Assembly (NCBI RefSeq): GCF_001708445.1
Contig: NZ_CP015637.1
Span: forward strand, 6,573,001-6,637,000
Length of the DNA stretch: 64,000 nt
From: Pseudomonas fluorescens
GTDB lineage: Bacteria; Pseudomonadota; Gammaproteobacteria; Pseudomonadales; Pseudomonadaceae
Direction of reading: 5' to 3'
The notes under the pieces are model-generated. The model was given only the letters and a program-made list of their open reading frames with translations. It had not been told where the DNA came from and did no database searches. Shown here piece after piece: positions 36,535 through 45,855 of this stretch. The translations under genes were made by a program, and so were the position numbers. The first letter of the stretch is position 1, and every line of letters starts with the position of its first letter.

Positions 36535-36969
36535 TCAAGAAATCGCGTCGAACGACAGCGAGTTTTTGATCAATGCCCAATGCGCCGCCTCGGCATCACC
36601 CAGCTTGTCCGCCTTCACATAACTCAACGCGAGCATCTTGCGTGTGCCCGGTATCACCAGGGCCAACTGATACTGAAACACCTTGTCATTGCCCTTGTTG
36701 AACTGGCTGCGCAGCTCGATGCCTTCGACCTCTTGCGCGGCGCCCAGGCGCACATCCACACCCGGTTGATAGCGCAAGTCCTGCACCTGTTTTTCCAGGC
36801 GCTGGAGCTGGTCGTTGAAGTTGCTGTGCAGGGTTTCGCCCTCGGCGAGCAGGCTGCGGCTGACGATCAGGGAGGTGCCCAGTTCGGGGAACTTGAGGAT
36901 GTTGATCGTCGCGTCCTGCAACTCACTGGCGGGCAGTTGAAACTGGAATTCGTTGATTCGGTACGTCAT
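36535..36969 (-). CDS. Eag-type effector chaperone (DUF1795/DcrB-like)
   Basis: A 144-residue protein of the DUF1795 (DcrB-like) fold: MTYRINEFQFQLPASELQDA, NILKFPELGTSLIVSR and YVKADKLGDAEAAHWALIKNSLSF. Members encoded beside prePAAR effectors (EagR/EagT types) shield the effector's N-terminal membrane helices and help load it on VgrG. Here it sits between vgrG (15 bases upstream) and rhs 2 (12 bases downstream). It is the only eag gene in the cluster, so it probably serves both Rhs proteins, whose prePAAR regions are nearly the same. Confidence 0.9.
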   Translation of the reverse strand: MTYRINEFQFQLPASELQDATINILKFPELGTSLIVSRSLLAEGETLHSNFNDQLQRLEKQVQDLRYQPGVDVRLGAAQEVEGIELRSQFNKGNDKVFQYQLALVIPGTRKMLALSYVKADKLGDAEAAHWALIKNSLSFDAIS

Positions 36970-36984
36970 GGAAAACAGGTCTCG

Positions 36985-38925
36985 TCAGGAGCTTTTAGGC
37001 GCGGGAAACGCGGCTTTGATATTGGCGTCGATGGCGCCTTTCTGGCCCTGGCCATCGGGCGTGGCGCCGGGGCCGCCGCCGTTGTTCAGGTGCAGCACGC
37101 CGCCGGTATTGAACTCGGCATCGCCACTGGCGTAGAAACTGATTTGCACGCCAGTCAGGTTGATCTGCCCGCTGGCGTTGAGCTCCAGGATGCTTTCACC
37201 GCAGACCAGGCGCAGGTTTTCACCGACTTCGATGACGTAGCTCTGGCTGATGCTGTCGGTCTTCCTCTGGCCCACCGAGAGGATGTCTTCCTGCTTGACG
37301 ATGCGCAGGCGGTTGTTGCCGATGGTCACCGTCTCGTTGTGCCCGATGCTCTTGTTGCGGTCATGCCCCACCGAGTGACTTTCGTCCACTTCGACGACGA
37401 TGTCCTGGTTACGCTCGGCATGGATGTACAACTGCTCCAATCCCTTCTTGTCCTCCATGCGGATTTCATTGAAATTGGCCGGCGTGCCGCCCTTGCTCGA
37501 GCGGCTCTTCATGCCGCTCTGGGTCGCATTTTCCGGCAGGTCGTAGGGCACCGTCTGCTCCGCGTTGTACACCCGCCCGGTGATGATCGGCCGGTCGGGA
37601 TCACCTTCCAGAAAGCTCACAATCACTTCCTGGCCGATGCGTGGAATCTGCATCGAGCCCCAGTTCTTGCCGGCCCAGGATTGCGAGACGCGTATCCAGC
37701 ACGAGCTGTTTTCGTTGGATTGGTCGTGACGGTCCCAGTAGAAGTGCACCTTCACGCGGCCGTACTGGTCGGTCCAGATTTCCTCGCCTTTGGGGCCCAC
37801 CACCAGCGCGGTCTGCGGGCCTTTGACGATCGGGCGGTGGGTGCTCGCCAGTGGGCGGAAGCTTTGCTGGGCGTCGATGCAGGTCAGGCTGCTTTCGAAC
37901 TGCGCCGCGCCTGAACCGCCGCCGCTTTCCAGGCTTTCCTGGACGATGTAGTAACGGCAGCCGACGATCAGGTATTCGCGGTTCTGGTCCTGGCGGCTGA
38001 AGCCGGCGAGGCTGAACAGGTGGCCGGCCCCCAGGCCGCGGGCGTTGCCGCTGAACTCGATCTGCTCATGCAGGGTTTGCAGGGCTTCGATGCGGGTACG
38101 TGCGTAGTGTTCGCCGTCTGCGCTTTGCACGTAGGTGCCGGGGTAGTCGTACAGCGGGTAGTCGCCCGCGGTGTGCGGGCGCGGCATGGCCGAGCGCACG
38201 TCGATGCTCGCGCTGGGGCGCTGGAAGTCGTAGTCGTTGAGCTCCAGCGAGCCCGGCTGCACTTGCTGCGCCAGGTGCCAGTTGTGCATGTGGTCGCGTT
38301 CGCGTTGCTGCTCGTCCTTGGGGTAGTAGGGGATCGACGCGTAGCCCGGCACCGTAGTGTGGGCGCCATAGGCATCGGCCAGCACCAGCACATGGCGGTC
38401 CTGCTCATGGCGGAAGAAGTAGTAGATGCCTTCCTGTTCCATCAGGCGGCTGACGAAATCGAAACTGGTCTCGCGGTACTGCACGCAGTATTCCCACTCG
38501 CGATACGGCCGGCTCAGGGCGTCTTCGAAGTCGGAAAAGCCCAGGTCGCGGAACACCTGCTTGATGATCTGCGGGATGCTCAGGTTCTGGAAAATCCGGC
38601 AATCGGACGTACGGCTGAGCAGCCACAGCCATGGGCGTAGCGTCACCTGGTAACTGGCAAACTGGCCCTGGTCGATGCTCTGGCTGCACTGCGCGACGAT
38701 GCCGTGGAAGTGCCGTTCGCCACCGTCCGCCAGTTGCAGGCCCACGCTCATCGGCTTGCCGAGCAACTGGTTGAGGTCGATGTTGGCGTCCAGGGACGTC
38801 AGTTGCAGCTCGTAGGTGAACAGGCGCCCCAGCTCTTCGCCGCCGCCCATTTCATTGAGCAGCAGCACATCCGGCCCGAGGGGGCTGGTGATCTTGGCCA
38901 GGCGTGAGGCTTGGTTGAATAGCAT
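36985..38925 (-). CDS. vgrG: Type VI secretion tip protein VgrG (TssI)
   Basis: VgrG trimers cap the Hcp tube and carry PAAR-tipped effectors. The 646-residue protein has the gp27-like region (residues about 1-380), the gp5 OB-fold (around KGPQTALVVGPKGEEIWTDQYGRVKVHFYWDR) and a C-terminal beta-helix with DUF2345-like repeats (VGHDRNKSIGHNETVTIGNNR). It ends in a short glycine-rich tail (NNGGGPGATPDGQGQKG) and has no extra C-terminal toxin domain. Upstream it is separated from clpV by a REPIN, so it may be transcribed from its own promoter with eag and the rhs genes. Confidence 0.95.
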   Translation of the reverse strand: MLFNQASRLAKITSPLGPDVLLLNEMGGGEELGRLFTYELQLTSLDANIDLNQLLGKPMSVGLQLADGGERHFHGIVAQCSQSIDQGQFASYQVTLRPWLWLLSRTSDCRIFQNLSIPQIIKQVFRDLGFSDFEDALSRPYREWEYCVQYRETSFDFVSRLMEQEGIYYFFRHEQDRHVLVLADAYGAHTTVPGYASIPYYPKDEQQRERDHMHNWHLAQQVQPGSLELNDYDFQRPSASIDVRSAMPRPHTAGDYPLYDYPGTYVQSADGEHYARTRIEALQTLHEQIEFSGNARGLGAGHLFSLAGFSRQDQNREYLIVGCRYYIVQESLESGGGSGAAQFESSLTCIDAQQSFRPLASTHRPIVKGPQTALVVGPKGEEIWTDQYGRVKVHFYWDRHDQSNENSSCWIRVSQSWAGKNWGSMQIPRIGQEVIVSFLEGDPDRPIITGRVYNAEQTVPYDLPENATQSGMKSRSSKGGTPANFNEIRMEDKKGLEQLYIHAERNQDIVVEVDESHSVGHDRNKSIGHNETVTIGNNRLRIVKQEDILSVGQRKTDSISQSYVIEVGENLRLVCGESILELNASGQINLTGVQISFYASGDAEFNTGGVLHLNNGGGPGATPDGQGQKGAIDANIKAAFPAPKSS

Positions 38926-38961
38926 CGAAGTACCCTAATAACTGAAGGAACCCAGTCCAAA

Positions 38962-39050
38962 TGTGGGAGGGGGCTTGCCCCCGATAGCAGTGTGTCAGGT
39001 GATGCATTGGTGACTGATTCACCGCCATCGGGGGCAAGCCCCCTCCCACA
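38962..39050. repeat. REPIN between clpV and vgrG
   Basis: TGTGGGAGGGGGCTTGCCCC at 38962 and the exact inverse ending at 39050 flank about 35 bases. It lies in the gap between the T6SS core genes and the effector cassette on the same strand. Confidence 0.94.
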
Positions 39051-39072
39051 TGTTGAGCTGTATTCCGTCAGG

Positions 39073-41727
39073 TCAATCGTTGAACTGGTAGTGCAGCTCA
39101 TTATCCCGGCTGCTGATGCGCACACCCGCCAGCGCCTTGCCCTCAAGCATGCGCGTGAGGAATTCACGGCTCATGTCGGGCAGCAGGCTGTTGGTGAGGA
39201 TGGTGTCGATCATGCGCCCGCCGCTTTCGGTTTCGGTGCAGCGCGAGACGATCAGGTCGACCACCGCGTCGTCGTAGTCGAAGGCGACCTTGTGCGTATT
39301 TTCCACACGCTTCTTGATGCGGTTGAGTTGCAGGCGGGTGATCGCCTTGAGCATCTCATCGCTGAGCGGGTAGTAAGGAATGGTCACCAGGCGGCCGAGC
39401 AAGGCTGGCGGGAAGATCTCCAGCAATGGCTGGCGCAGGGCCTTGGCGATTTCTTCCGGCTCGGGAATGTTCGCCGGGTCCTTGCACACCTGGGAAATCA
39501 GCTCGGTACCGGCGTTGGTGGTCAGCAGGATCAGGGTGTTCTTGAAGTCGATCACCCGGCCTTCGCCGTCTTCCATCACGCCCTTGTCGAACACTTGGAA
39601 GAAGATCTCATGCACGTCCGGGTGGGCTTTCTCCACCTCGTCCAGCAGGACCACGCTGTAAGGTTTGCGCCGCACCGCTTCGGTCAGCACGCCGCCTTCG
39701 CCGTAGCCGATATAGCCCGGTGGCGCACCCTTGAGGGTCGACACGGTATGGGCTTCCTGGAACTCGCTCATGTTGATGGTGATCACGTTCTGCTCGCCGC
39801 CGTACATGGCTTCGGCCAGGGCCAGGGCGGTTTCGGTCTTGCCCACGCCCGAGGTGCCGGCCAGCATGAACACACCGATCGGCTTGCTCGGGTTATCGAG
39901 GCCGGCGCGGGAGGTCTGGATGCGCTTGGCGATCATCTGCAGGGCGTGGTCCTGGCCGATGATGCGTTTTTTCAGGTGCTGGTCGAGGTTGAGCACGGTT
40001 TCCAGTTCGTTGCGGGCCATGCGGCCCACCGGGATACCGGTCCAGTCGGCGACCACCGAGGCCACGGCCTGGTAATCCACGGTCGGCAGGATCAACGGGG
40101 TTTCGCCTTGCAGCGCGGTGAGGCGCTGTTGCAGATCGACCAGTTTTGCACGCAGCTCATCGTTGCCACTGTCTACAACCCCGGCCTTTTCGCGCAGGGT
40201 TGCACGGGTGGCGAGCAACTCATCCACCAACGCTTTTTCTTCGGCCCAGCGGCTTTCCAACGTGGCCAGGCGCTCGCGCTCGGCGCTCAGCAAGGCTTCG
40301 CTGTTGCTCTGGCGCGCGCCAATCGCAATGCCGATGGCATGCTCGCGGGCGATGATTTGCAGCTCGGTTTCCAGGGCTTCGATGCGGCGACGGCTGTCGT
40401 CCACTTCGGCCGGCACCGCGTGCAGGCTGATGGCGACGCGGGCGCAGGCGGTGTCCAGCAGGCTCACGGATTTGTCCGGCAACTGGCGCGCGGGGATGTA
40501 GCGGTGAGACAGCTTCACCGAGGCTTCCAGGGCTTCATCGAGGATCTGCACCTGGTGGTGTTTCTCCATGGTCGACGCCACGCCGCGCATCATCAGCAGC
40601 GCCTTGTCTTCCGACGGCTCGGCCACCTGTACCACTTGGAAACGACGGGTCAGGGCCGGGTCTTTCTCGATGTGTTTTTTGTACTCGGCCCAGGTCGTCG
40701 CGGCCACGGTACGCAGGGTGCCACGGGCCAGGGCGGGCTTGAGCAGGTTGGCGGCATCACCGGTCCCGGCGGCACCACCGGCACCTACGAGGGTGTGGGC
40801 TTCGTCGATAAACAGAATGATCGGCTTGGGCGAGGCCTGGACGTCTTCAATGACCTGGCGCAGGCGCTGTTCGAACTCGCCTTTCATGCTGGCGCCGGCT
40901 TGCAGCAGGCCCACGTCGAGGCTGCGCAGTTCCACGTCTTTCAGCGCGGGCGGCACGTCGCCGGCGACGATGCGCAGGGCAAAACCTTCGACCACGGCGG
41001 TCTTGCCGACGCCGGCTTCGCCGGTGAGGATCGGGTTGTTCTGGCGGCGACGCATGAGGATGTCCACCAGTTGGCGGATCTCTTCGTCACGGCCCACGAT
41101 CGGATCGAGCTTGCCGCTGCGTGCCTGCTCGGTCAGGTCGACGGTGAAACGCTTGAGGGCCTCCTGCTTGCCCATCGCACTCGGCGCCATGGCACCGCTG
41201 GCTTCGCCTGGAACGCCGGCATTAAAACCATCGCTGGCGCTGAGGGCGTTTTCCGGCGAGTCGCCGACGTATTCGTCAAAGCGTTCGCTCAGGGCTTCGG
41301 CCTTGATCTTGTCGAACTCAGACGACAGGCCGAGCAACGCATGGCGCAGGCTTGGGGTCTTGAGGATGCCCAGCACCAGGTAACCGGTGCGCACCTGGCT
41401 TTCGCCGAACATCAGGCTGCCATAGACCCAGCCGCGCTCCACGGCTTCTTCCACATGGGAAGACAGGTCGGTGATCGAGGTCGAACCACGCGGCAGGCGG
41501 TCCAGGGCTTCGGTGAGGTCACGGGCCAGGCGCGCCGGTTCCACGTTGAACTGGCGGATGATGCGGTGCAGGTCCGAGTCCTGCAGTTGCAGCAACTGGT
41601 GAAACCAGTGGGCCAGTTCCACGTACGGGTTGCCCCGCAGCTTGCAGAACACGGTGGCGGCTTCGATGGCCTTGTAGGCCACGCTGTTGAGTTTGCCGAA
41701 CAACGCGGCGCGACTGATTTCACCCAT
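39073..41727 (-). CDS. clpV: Type VI secretion ATPase TssH (ClpV)
   Basis: ClpV disassembles the contracted TssBC sheath using ATP. The 884-residue protein has a Clp N domain (about 10-150), a first AAA+ module with Walker A GEAGVGKTAV (around 235), a coiled-coil middle region (about 420-530) and a second AAA+ module with Walker A GTSGVGKTE (around 625) and Walker B VVLLDEVEKAHPDV, followed by the C-terminal D2-small domain. This is the class 3 Clp layout of T6SS ATPases. Its start overlaps the tssG end by 8 bases. Confidence 0.96.
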   Translation of the reverse strand: MGEISRAALFGKLNSVAYKAIEAATVFCKLRGNPYVELAHWFHQLLQLQDSDLHRIIRQFNVEPARLARDLTEALDRLPRGSTSITDLSSHVEEAVERGWVYGSLMFGESQVRTGYLVLGILKTPSLRHALLGLSSEFDKIKAEALSERFDEYVGDSPENALSASDGFNAGVPGEASGAMAPSAMGKQEALKRFTVDLTEQARSGKLDPIVGRDEEIRQLVDILMRRRQNNPILTGEAGVGKTAVVEGFALRIVAGDVPPALKDVELRSLDVGLLQAGASMKGEFEQRLRQVIEDVQASPKPIILFIDEAHTLVGAGGAAGTGDAANLLKPALARGTLRTVAATTWAEYKKHIEKDPALTRRFQVVQVAEPSEDKALLMMRGVASTMEKHHQVQILDEALEASVKLSHRYIPARQLPDKSVSLLDTACARVAISLHAVPAEVDDSRRRIEALETELQIIAREHAIGIAIGARQSNSEALLSAERERLATLESRWAEEKALVDELLATRATLREKAGVVDSGNDELRAKLVDLQQRLTALQGETPLILPTVDYQAVASVVADWTGIPVGRMARNELETVLNLDQHLKKRIIGQDHALQMIAKRIQTSRAGLDNPSKPIGVFMLAGTSGVGKTETALALAEAMYGGEQNVITINMSEFQEAHTVSTLKGAPPGYIGYGEGGVLTEAVRRKPYSVVLLDEVEKAHPDVHEIFFQVFDKGVMEDGEGRVIDFKNTLILLTTNAGTELISQVCKDPANIPEPEEIAKALRQPLLEIFPPALLGRLVTIPYYPLSDEMLKAITRLQLNRIKKRVENTHKVAFDYDDAVVDLIVSRCTETESGGRMIDTILTNSLLPDMSREFLTRMLEGKALAGVRISSRDNELHYQFND

Positions 41728-42763
41728 GCTCTGGATTCCTTGAGGTGGTGGCTTGATCGGCGTAATGCCGGGCCAGGATTAGGTCGTTGGCATCAACCGC
41801 AGGGCGGCCAAGCCAGGTGTTGAAGCCCAGGCGGAACTGGCCGTTGAGTTGCAGCGCCGGCACTTCGGGTTGTTGCAAAACCAGGTTCAAGTCCCAGTCC
41901 AATTCATGGCCCAGGTACTCGGCCACCCAGGCCACCAGCTCATTGAACGGCGACTGGCCAGGCAGCATGCCCATGTAGTCGTCCAGCTTGAGTGGGCCCA
42001 GGCGGATACGGAATTTATGCTGGCGGTCCCACACGTGGCTGCCCAGGCAGAAGTCCACGCCCAGTTGGTTGGCGCTGACGCCCACGCGGCTGCGCTCGGG
42101 CAGTTCCAGCCATTGGCCGACGTATTCTTCGATCTCCACCGGCAGGCCGAAATACTCGCCGAGGATCGCCTTCAAACCGTCCGGGTAGCGGGTTTGCGCC
42201 GACAGATGGCCGCTGTAATGCAGCTTCGCGGTATCAGGGATGAGCCCCTGATTCAGCAGGCTTGGCATCCCGCGACCACTCAGTGCGGCGAGGCGTGCAG
42301 ACCAGTAGTCATCGTCCGGGCGGTCGTGGCTGACCGTCGGCCGTGCCTCGGCCCAGGCCCGGTAGAACAGGCTCAGCAGGCGGTGGTGGAAGATATCCAG
42401 GAACTGCTTGCTGGTGCTGTCGGCGTTGTTGCGCTGGCGTTCGCGCACGTATTCGGTGATATGCAGCGGCAGCGGGCCGTTGGGGCCGCCAAGGCCGAAG
42501 AAGAATTGCTCCAGCCGCGCCGGCTTGCCGTCGCCACCGGGATCGACCGAGGCCAGCGTAGCCGGGGCGAAAGTGCAATCGGCCTGCTGCCCCAGGCGCA
42601 GCGGGTCATCCGCCAGGCGCAGGGAATGGCCCAGGCGCGGCAGCTCGGGCGATTCGCACTCGATACGCCGCAATGCCTGGAAGAAATCGTATTCCCAGGG
42701 CTCCTGATGCATCGCATCCAAAGTACTCACAGGGTCGGACGACGCCCGGGCTTGGCTTTCCAT
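41720..42763 (-). CDS. tssG: Type VI secretion baseplate subunit TssG
   Basis: TssG (ImpH/VasB) forms the T6SS baseplate wedge with TssE, TssF and TssK. The 347-residue protein has the family's WEYDFFQALRRIECESPELPRLG opening, NGPLPLHITEYVRER and the C-terminal LARHYADQAT. The ATG at 42763 overlaps the tssF end by 37 bases. A GTG at 42730 that overlaps the tssF stop as GTGA is an equally plausible start, giving 336 residues. Confidence 0.93.
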   Translation of the reverse strand: MESQARASSDPVSTLDAMHQEPWEYDFFQALRRIECESPELPRLGHSLRLADDPLRLGQQADCTFAPATLASVDPGGDGKPARLEQFFFGLGGPNGPLPLHITEYVRERQRNNADSTSKQFLDIFHHRLLSLFYRAWAEARPTVSHDRPDDDYWSARLAALSGRGMPSLLNQGLIPDTAKLHYSGHLSAQTRYPDGLKAILGEYFGLPVEIEEYVGQWLELPERSRVGVSANQLGVDFCLGSHVWDRQHKFRIRLGPLKLDDYMGMLPGQSPFNELVAWVAEYLGHELDWDLNLVLQQPEVPALQLNGQFRLGFNTWLGRPAVDANDLILARHYADQATTSRNPEHG

Positions 42764-44586
42764 CGCATGATCTCGCCGCGTTCGGTGGTACGGATCACCG
42801 TCTCCGTAAAACTGTTGATCGACACGTAGCGTGCCAGGAAGCGTTCCAGCACCGCACCGAGCAGGAACACGCCGGTGCCGCGAAACGCGTTTTCATCAAA
42901 CTCCAAGGTAATTTCCAGGCCACGACCAAACACAATCGGGCCGGGCATCGGCAAGCGGCGAGTGACCGCCTTGCTGCTGACCTCGCGCAGGCCTTCGATC
43001 TGCAATTGCAGGGCGGCGTCGTTGCTGTCGCCGTACAGGCGTAGCAGTTCGCGCAATGCCGCCGCGCCCTGGCCCTGTTCGCTCAGGGACAAATAGTTGA
43101 GGGACAACTGGCTGATCAGGCGCCAGGCCTTGGCATCATGGGCATGGCTGGCGCGCGGGCGGCTTGGCCCGGCGACGCAACGCACGGATAAAACCGGCGC
43201 ACTGTCGGCCAGGGTGAAGTCGGTCTTGCCGTTGCCCACGCTCATGAACAGCGGCAAATCGCGGTTGGTGCACAACGCGGTCACGCCAAGCTGGCGCAGG
43301 TCGTGGCGATATGGCGCCTGGCGGCTGTCGACCAGGCTGACAAAGGTTTCGCTGCCCACATAGGTGGAGCGCGGGCCGTTGCGGCGCTGGTCGCTGGACA
43401 ACACCCGTGGCTCGCGGCGCACGGTGTAGTAAGCCTGGTCGCGGCCATACCGCGATGGATCGCGTACCGCATAGAACGGCAAAAATGGCTGCTCTGGCCC
43501 GGTGCCGTGGCCGGTGATGCCGCTCAACGAATGAATCTCGAAATCCATCGGCCGCGTGCGGTCGGCGATCACATGGTGTTCGTTGACCCGGTCGGACAAG
43601 TGGATACGGTCCACGCGCTTCGGGAACAGGTTGATCGCCGGGGTGCAGAACGGCAAAAACTGCGCCGCGCCGACGCTGCCTTCCAGGCTCGGTTCGTGAC
43701 GGTCGAACAGCACGATCAGTTCCAGTTCCTGGCCGTCGCAACGCTTGACCGCACGGCTCAGCTCGGCGAACTCGACGAACAGGAAGCGGTGGGGCAGGGC
43801 GAAGTACTCCTGCAACAGGCGGTAGCCCTGGAACGCCCGCGCCACCACTGGCATGGCGGCATCGGCGTCGTCGAAGCCCCGCGAGCGCAATGCGCCTTGT
43901 GGCAGGCGTTCGACCCAATCGCCACCGGGCTTGCGCGCAAACACCGCGCAGGCGTTGCCCAGCAGTTGTTCGTAAAGGCGGAACGGCTGCTCGTCGGCAC
44001 CGCTGAGGTACAGCGGCAGGTTGTCCAGGTCGAGGCTGTTGAACGGCAATTCGGCGCCGGTGCGCAGGGTCAGGCGCAAGCCGGCCTTGGCTTTCGGCTC
44101 ACTGGCGGCCAGGCGCCCGAGCACGGCGGCGGGGTTGCCGAAGTACTCGGCGCCACTGACCTGCAACGGCCACAACGTCACCGGATGCGCGGTGCGGTAC
44201 TCGCAGCAGGTCTGGGTTTCGCGGCCCAAGGCGGCGCGCAACACGGTGTCGCGCGGCAGCGGGAAGCCGCTGGCCAGGGAGCCTTCATCGGGATCGGTCT
44301 GCAACTGCACCACGGTCATCGACGGGGTCGGCGCCAGGTAGTGCGGGTAGGCGATTTCCAGCAGGTTGTGGGTGAAGGTCGGGTACTCGGCGTCGAGCTT
44401 GAGCTGCACGCGGGCAGTGAGGTAGGCGAACCCCTCCAGCAAGCGTTCGACGTAGGGGTCGGCGCAGTCCATACCGGACAGGGTCAGCCGACTGGCGATC
44501 TTCGGGTATTCCTTGGCGAACTCGGCGGCGCTTTCGCGCACGTGGTGCAGTTCCTGGTTGTACAGCTCCAGCAGACGCGGGTTCAT
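42727..44586 (-). CDS. tssF: Type VI secretion baseplate subunit TssF
   Basis: TssF (ImpG/VasA) is the major wedge protein of the baseplate. The 619-residue protein starts [34 protein letters not shown], the family's conserved N-terminus, followed by [28 protein letters not shown]. The ATG at 44586 overlaps the tssE stop in an ATGA arrangement, suggesting coupled translation. An open extension upstream is a shadow of tssE. Confidence 0.95.
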   Translation of the reverse strand: MNPRLLELYNQELHHVRESAAEFAKEYPKIASRLTLSGMDCADPYVERLLEGFAYLTARVQLKLDAEYPTFTHNLLEIAYPHYLAPTPSMTVVQLQTDPDEGSLASGFPLPRDTVLRAALGRETQTCCEYRTAHPVTLWPLQVSGAEYFGNPAAVLGRLAASEPKAKAGLRLTLRTGAELPFNSLDLDNLPLYLSGADEQPFRLYEQLLGNACAVFARKPGGDWVERLPQGALRSRGFDDADAAMPVVARAFQGYRLLQEYFALPHRFLFVEFAELSRAVKRCDGQELELIVLFDRHEPSLEGSVGAAQFLPFCTPAINLFPKRVDRIHLSDRVNEHHVIADRTRPMDFEIHSLSGITGHGTGPEQPFLPFYAVRDPSRYGRDQAYYTVRREPRVLSSDQRRNGPRSTYVGSETFVSLVDSRQAPYRHDLRQLGVTALCTNRDLPLFMSVGNGKTDFTLADSAPVLSVRCVAGPSRPRASHAHDAKAWRLISQLSLNYLSLSEQGQGAAALRELLRLYGDSNDAALQLQIEGLREVSSKAVTRRLPMPGPIVFGRGLEITLEFDENAFRGTGVFLLGAVLERFLARYVSINSFTETVIRTTERGEIMRWKAKPGRRPTL

Positions 44587-45098
44587 GGGCGCCTCCGCTG
44601 GTCGGCATTGACCACGCGCACATGGCCGGATTCCAGGTCGAGGTCGGTTTGCAGCAACAGGCGCAATGGCACCGGCTGCGCCCACAGGTCGCCTTCGATC
44701 TCGAAACTCAGGGCGTTGTGATTCATCTCGCCATGGCCGACGCGGGCTTTGACGCGCAGGGTGTGGCGCAGGATGCGTGGTTCAAAGGTGGCGATCGCCT
44801 GGTAGATCAGGGCTTCCAGGGCCTTGATATCAACGCTGGAAACGCTGTTGCCCGCCAGCGCCGGCAGGCCGTAATTGACCACCGAGGTGCCTGCTTGTGT
44901 GTGCAGCGTGGCATCGGCATCGAGCAACGACGTGGTGTTGAGCAGCCACGCCAGGTCGCGCAGCACCGAGGCCTTCAATTGGGTCAGGGACAATACGCGT
45001 TTATCCGCGCTTTCCTTGGGATTGGTTGGGTCGTCGTCGGTCAACCGGTCCAGCAGGGACGGTTGCAGACGGTCGCGGGAAGCGATTTCAGTTACCAC
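44583..45098 (-). CDS. tssE: Type VI secretion baseplate subunit TssE
   Basis: TssE is the gp25-like baseplate component that nucleates sheath assembly. The 171-residue protein contains the GpW/gp25 domain (about residues 45-150: [29 protein letters not shown] and [16 protein letters not shown], including the Glu-Pro-Arg motif of gp25 proteins). I chose the GTG at 45098 because a GGAG ribosome site lies eight bases before it; the longer frame up to 45185 runs through the intergenic hairpin and is unlikely. Confidence 0.9.
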   Translation of the reverse strand: MVTEIASRDRLQPSLLDRLTDDDPTNPKESADKRVLSLTQLKASVLRDLAWLLNTTSLLDADATLHTQAGTSVVNYGLPALAGNSVSSVDIKALEALIYQAIATFEPRILRHTLRVKARVGHGEMNHNALSFEIEGDLWAQPVPLRLLLQTDLDLESGHVRVVNADQRRRP

Positions 45099-45154
45099 CA
45101 AAGCAGCTCCACGGACGGGTTGTGAGAGGGACGCTCGTTCAGAGGGGTAGGGGC

Positions 45155-45185
45155 TTGTGGCCGTGGCGCAAAGCCACGGCCACAA
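45155..45185 (-). terminator. Stable hairpin between hcp and tssE
   Basis: TTGTGGCCGTGGC (45155-45167) pairs perfectly with GCCACGGCCACAA (45173-45185) around a 5-base loop, just after the hcp stop. No T-run follows on the minus strand, so it is more likely to stabilise the abundant hcp mRNA or partly block read-through than to terminate fully. Confidence 0.7.
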
Positions 45186-45191
45186 AGGCTA

Positions 45192-45680
45192 TCAGCGCTT
45201 GGTGTTGGAACGGATGTTCCAGCCAAACTTGATCGCGCCGCCGTCTTTGGTGCCGTCGGCTTTCTGCGGCTGGTAGTCGACCATCACTTGGGCGAAGTTC
45301 AGGGTGACGTTTTCAGTCAGGCGGTCATCGCTGCCCGAACCGCCGGTGCTCAGGGACGTGACCAGCACTTCTTCCAGATTGATGATCATGTACTCGACCT
45401 GGCTTTCGCCACCGGCCTTGCGCACGGTCAGCTTGACCTTGTCGATGTGCTTGCCGCTGGCGCAGTGCATCATCAGGTTCGGCGACGCCTTGTCGACGTA
45501 CTTGGTCAGCGACAGGTCCTGGATATTCACCTTGCCCGCGCCGCCGCCACCGCCGACGTGCATGTTGCCGGACTGGGACATGCCCCAGCTCCAGTTCAGC
45601 ACGTCGATCTCGTCCTTGTGGGCCTTGTCCATGGACTCGCCCTTGATGTCGCCGATCTTGATGAAAATATCAACAGCCAT
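45192..45680 (-). CDS. hcp: Hcp tube protein (TssD)
   Basis: Hcp hexamers stack to form the inner tube that is fired through the contracting sheath. The 162-residue protein starts MAVDIFIKIGDIKGESMDKAHKDEID, the Hcp1-type opening, and ends GAIKFGWNIRSNTKR. The beta-barrel family stretch HIDKVKLTVRKAGGESQVEYMIINLEEVLVTS is intact. I chose the ATG at 45680 with GGGAGAAAAC upstream; nine extra residues in the longer frame are not typical of the family. It lies between the REPIN after tssC and the hairpin before tssE. Confidence 0.96.
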   Translation of the reverse strand: MAVDIFIKIGDIKGESMDKAHKDEIDVLNWSWGMSQSGNMHVGGGGGAGKVNIQDLSLTKYVDKASPNLMMHCASGKHIDKVKLTVRKAGGESQVEYMIINLEEVLVTSLSTGGSGSDDRLTENVTLNFAQVMVDYQPQKADGTKDGGAIKFGWNIRSNTKR

Positions 45681-45731
45681 GTTTTCTCCCTGTGTGGTCT
45701 CAGCCACAGTATTTGTTAACGCCGCCGACCC

Positions 45732-45833
45732 CTGTAGGAGCGAGCTTGCTCGCGAAGGTCGTCAACGGTGACGCAGGCATCCTGGATGAACGCAGCGCCT
45801 TCAAGTTTTTCGCGAGCAAGCTCGCTCCTACAG
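45732..45833. repeat. REPIN of the CTGTAGGAGCGAGCTTGCTCGCGA type between tssC and hcp
   Basis: CTGTAGGAGCGAGCTTGCTC at 45732 and the inverse ending GCGAGCAAGCTCGCTCCTACAG (45833). Its interior, read in reverse complement, aligns with that of the repeat at 14591-14692 (shared GCGCC/GCGTTCAT and AACGACCTTCGCGAG blocks), so they are copies of one element in opposite orientation. Confidence 0.93.
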
Positions 45834-45855
45834 GGAGCGAGCCAGTCCGGATTTT

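Noticed and set aside
38992..41823. 943-codon open frame antisense to clpV
   Set aside because: Shadow of a strongly codon-biased gene; composition is non-protein-like and clpV on the other strand is complete.
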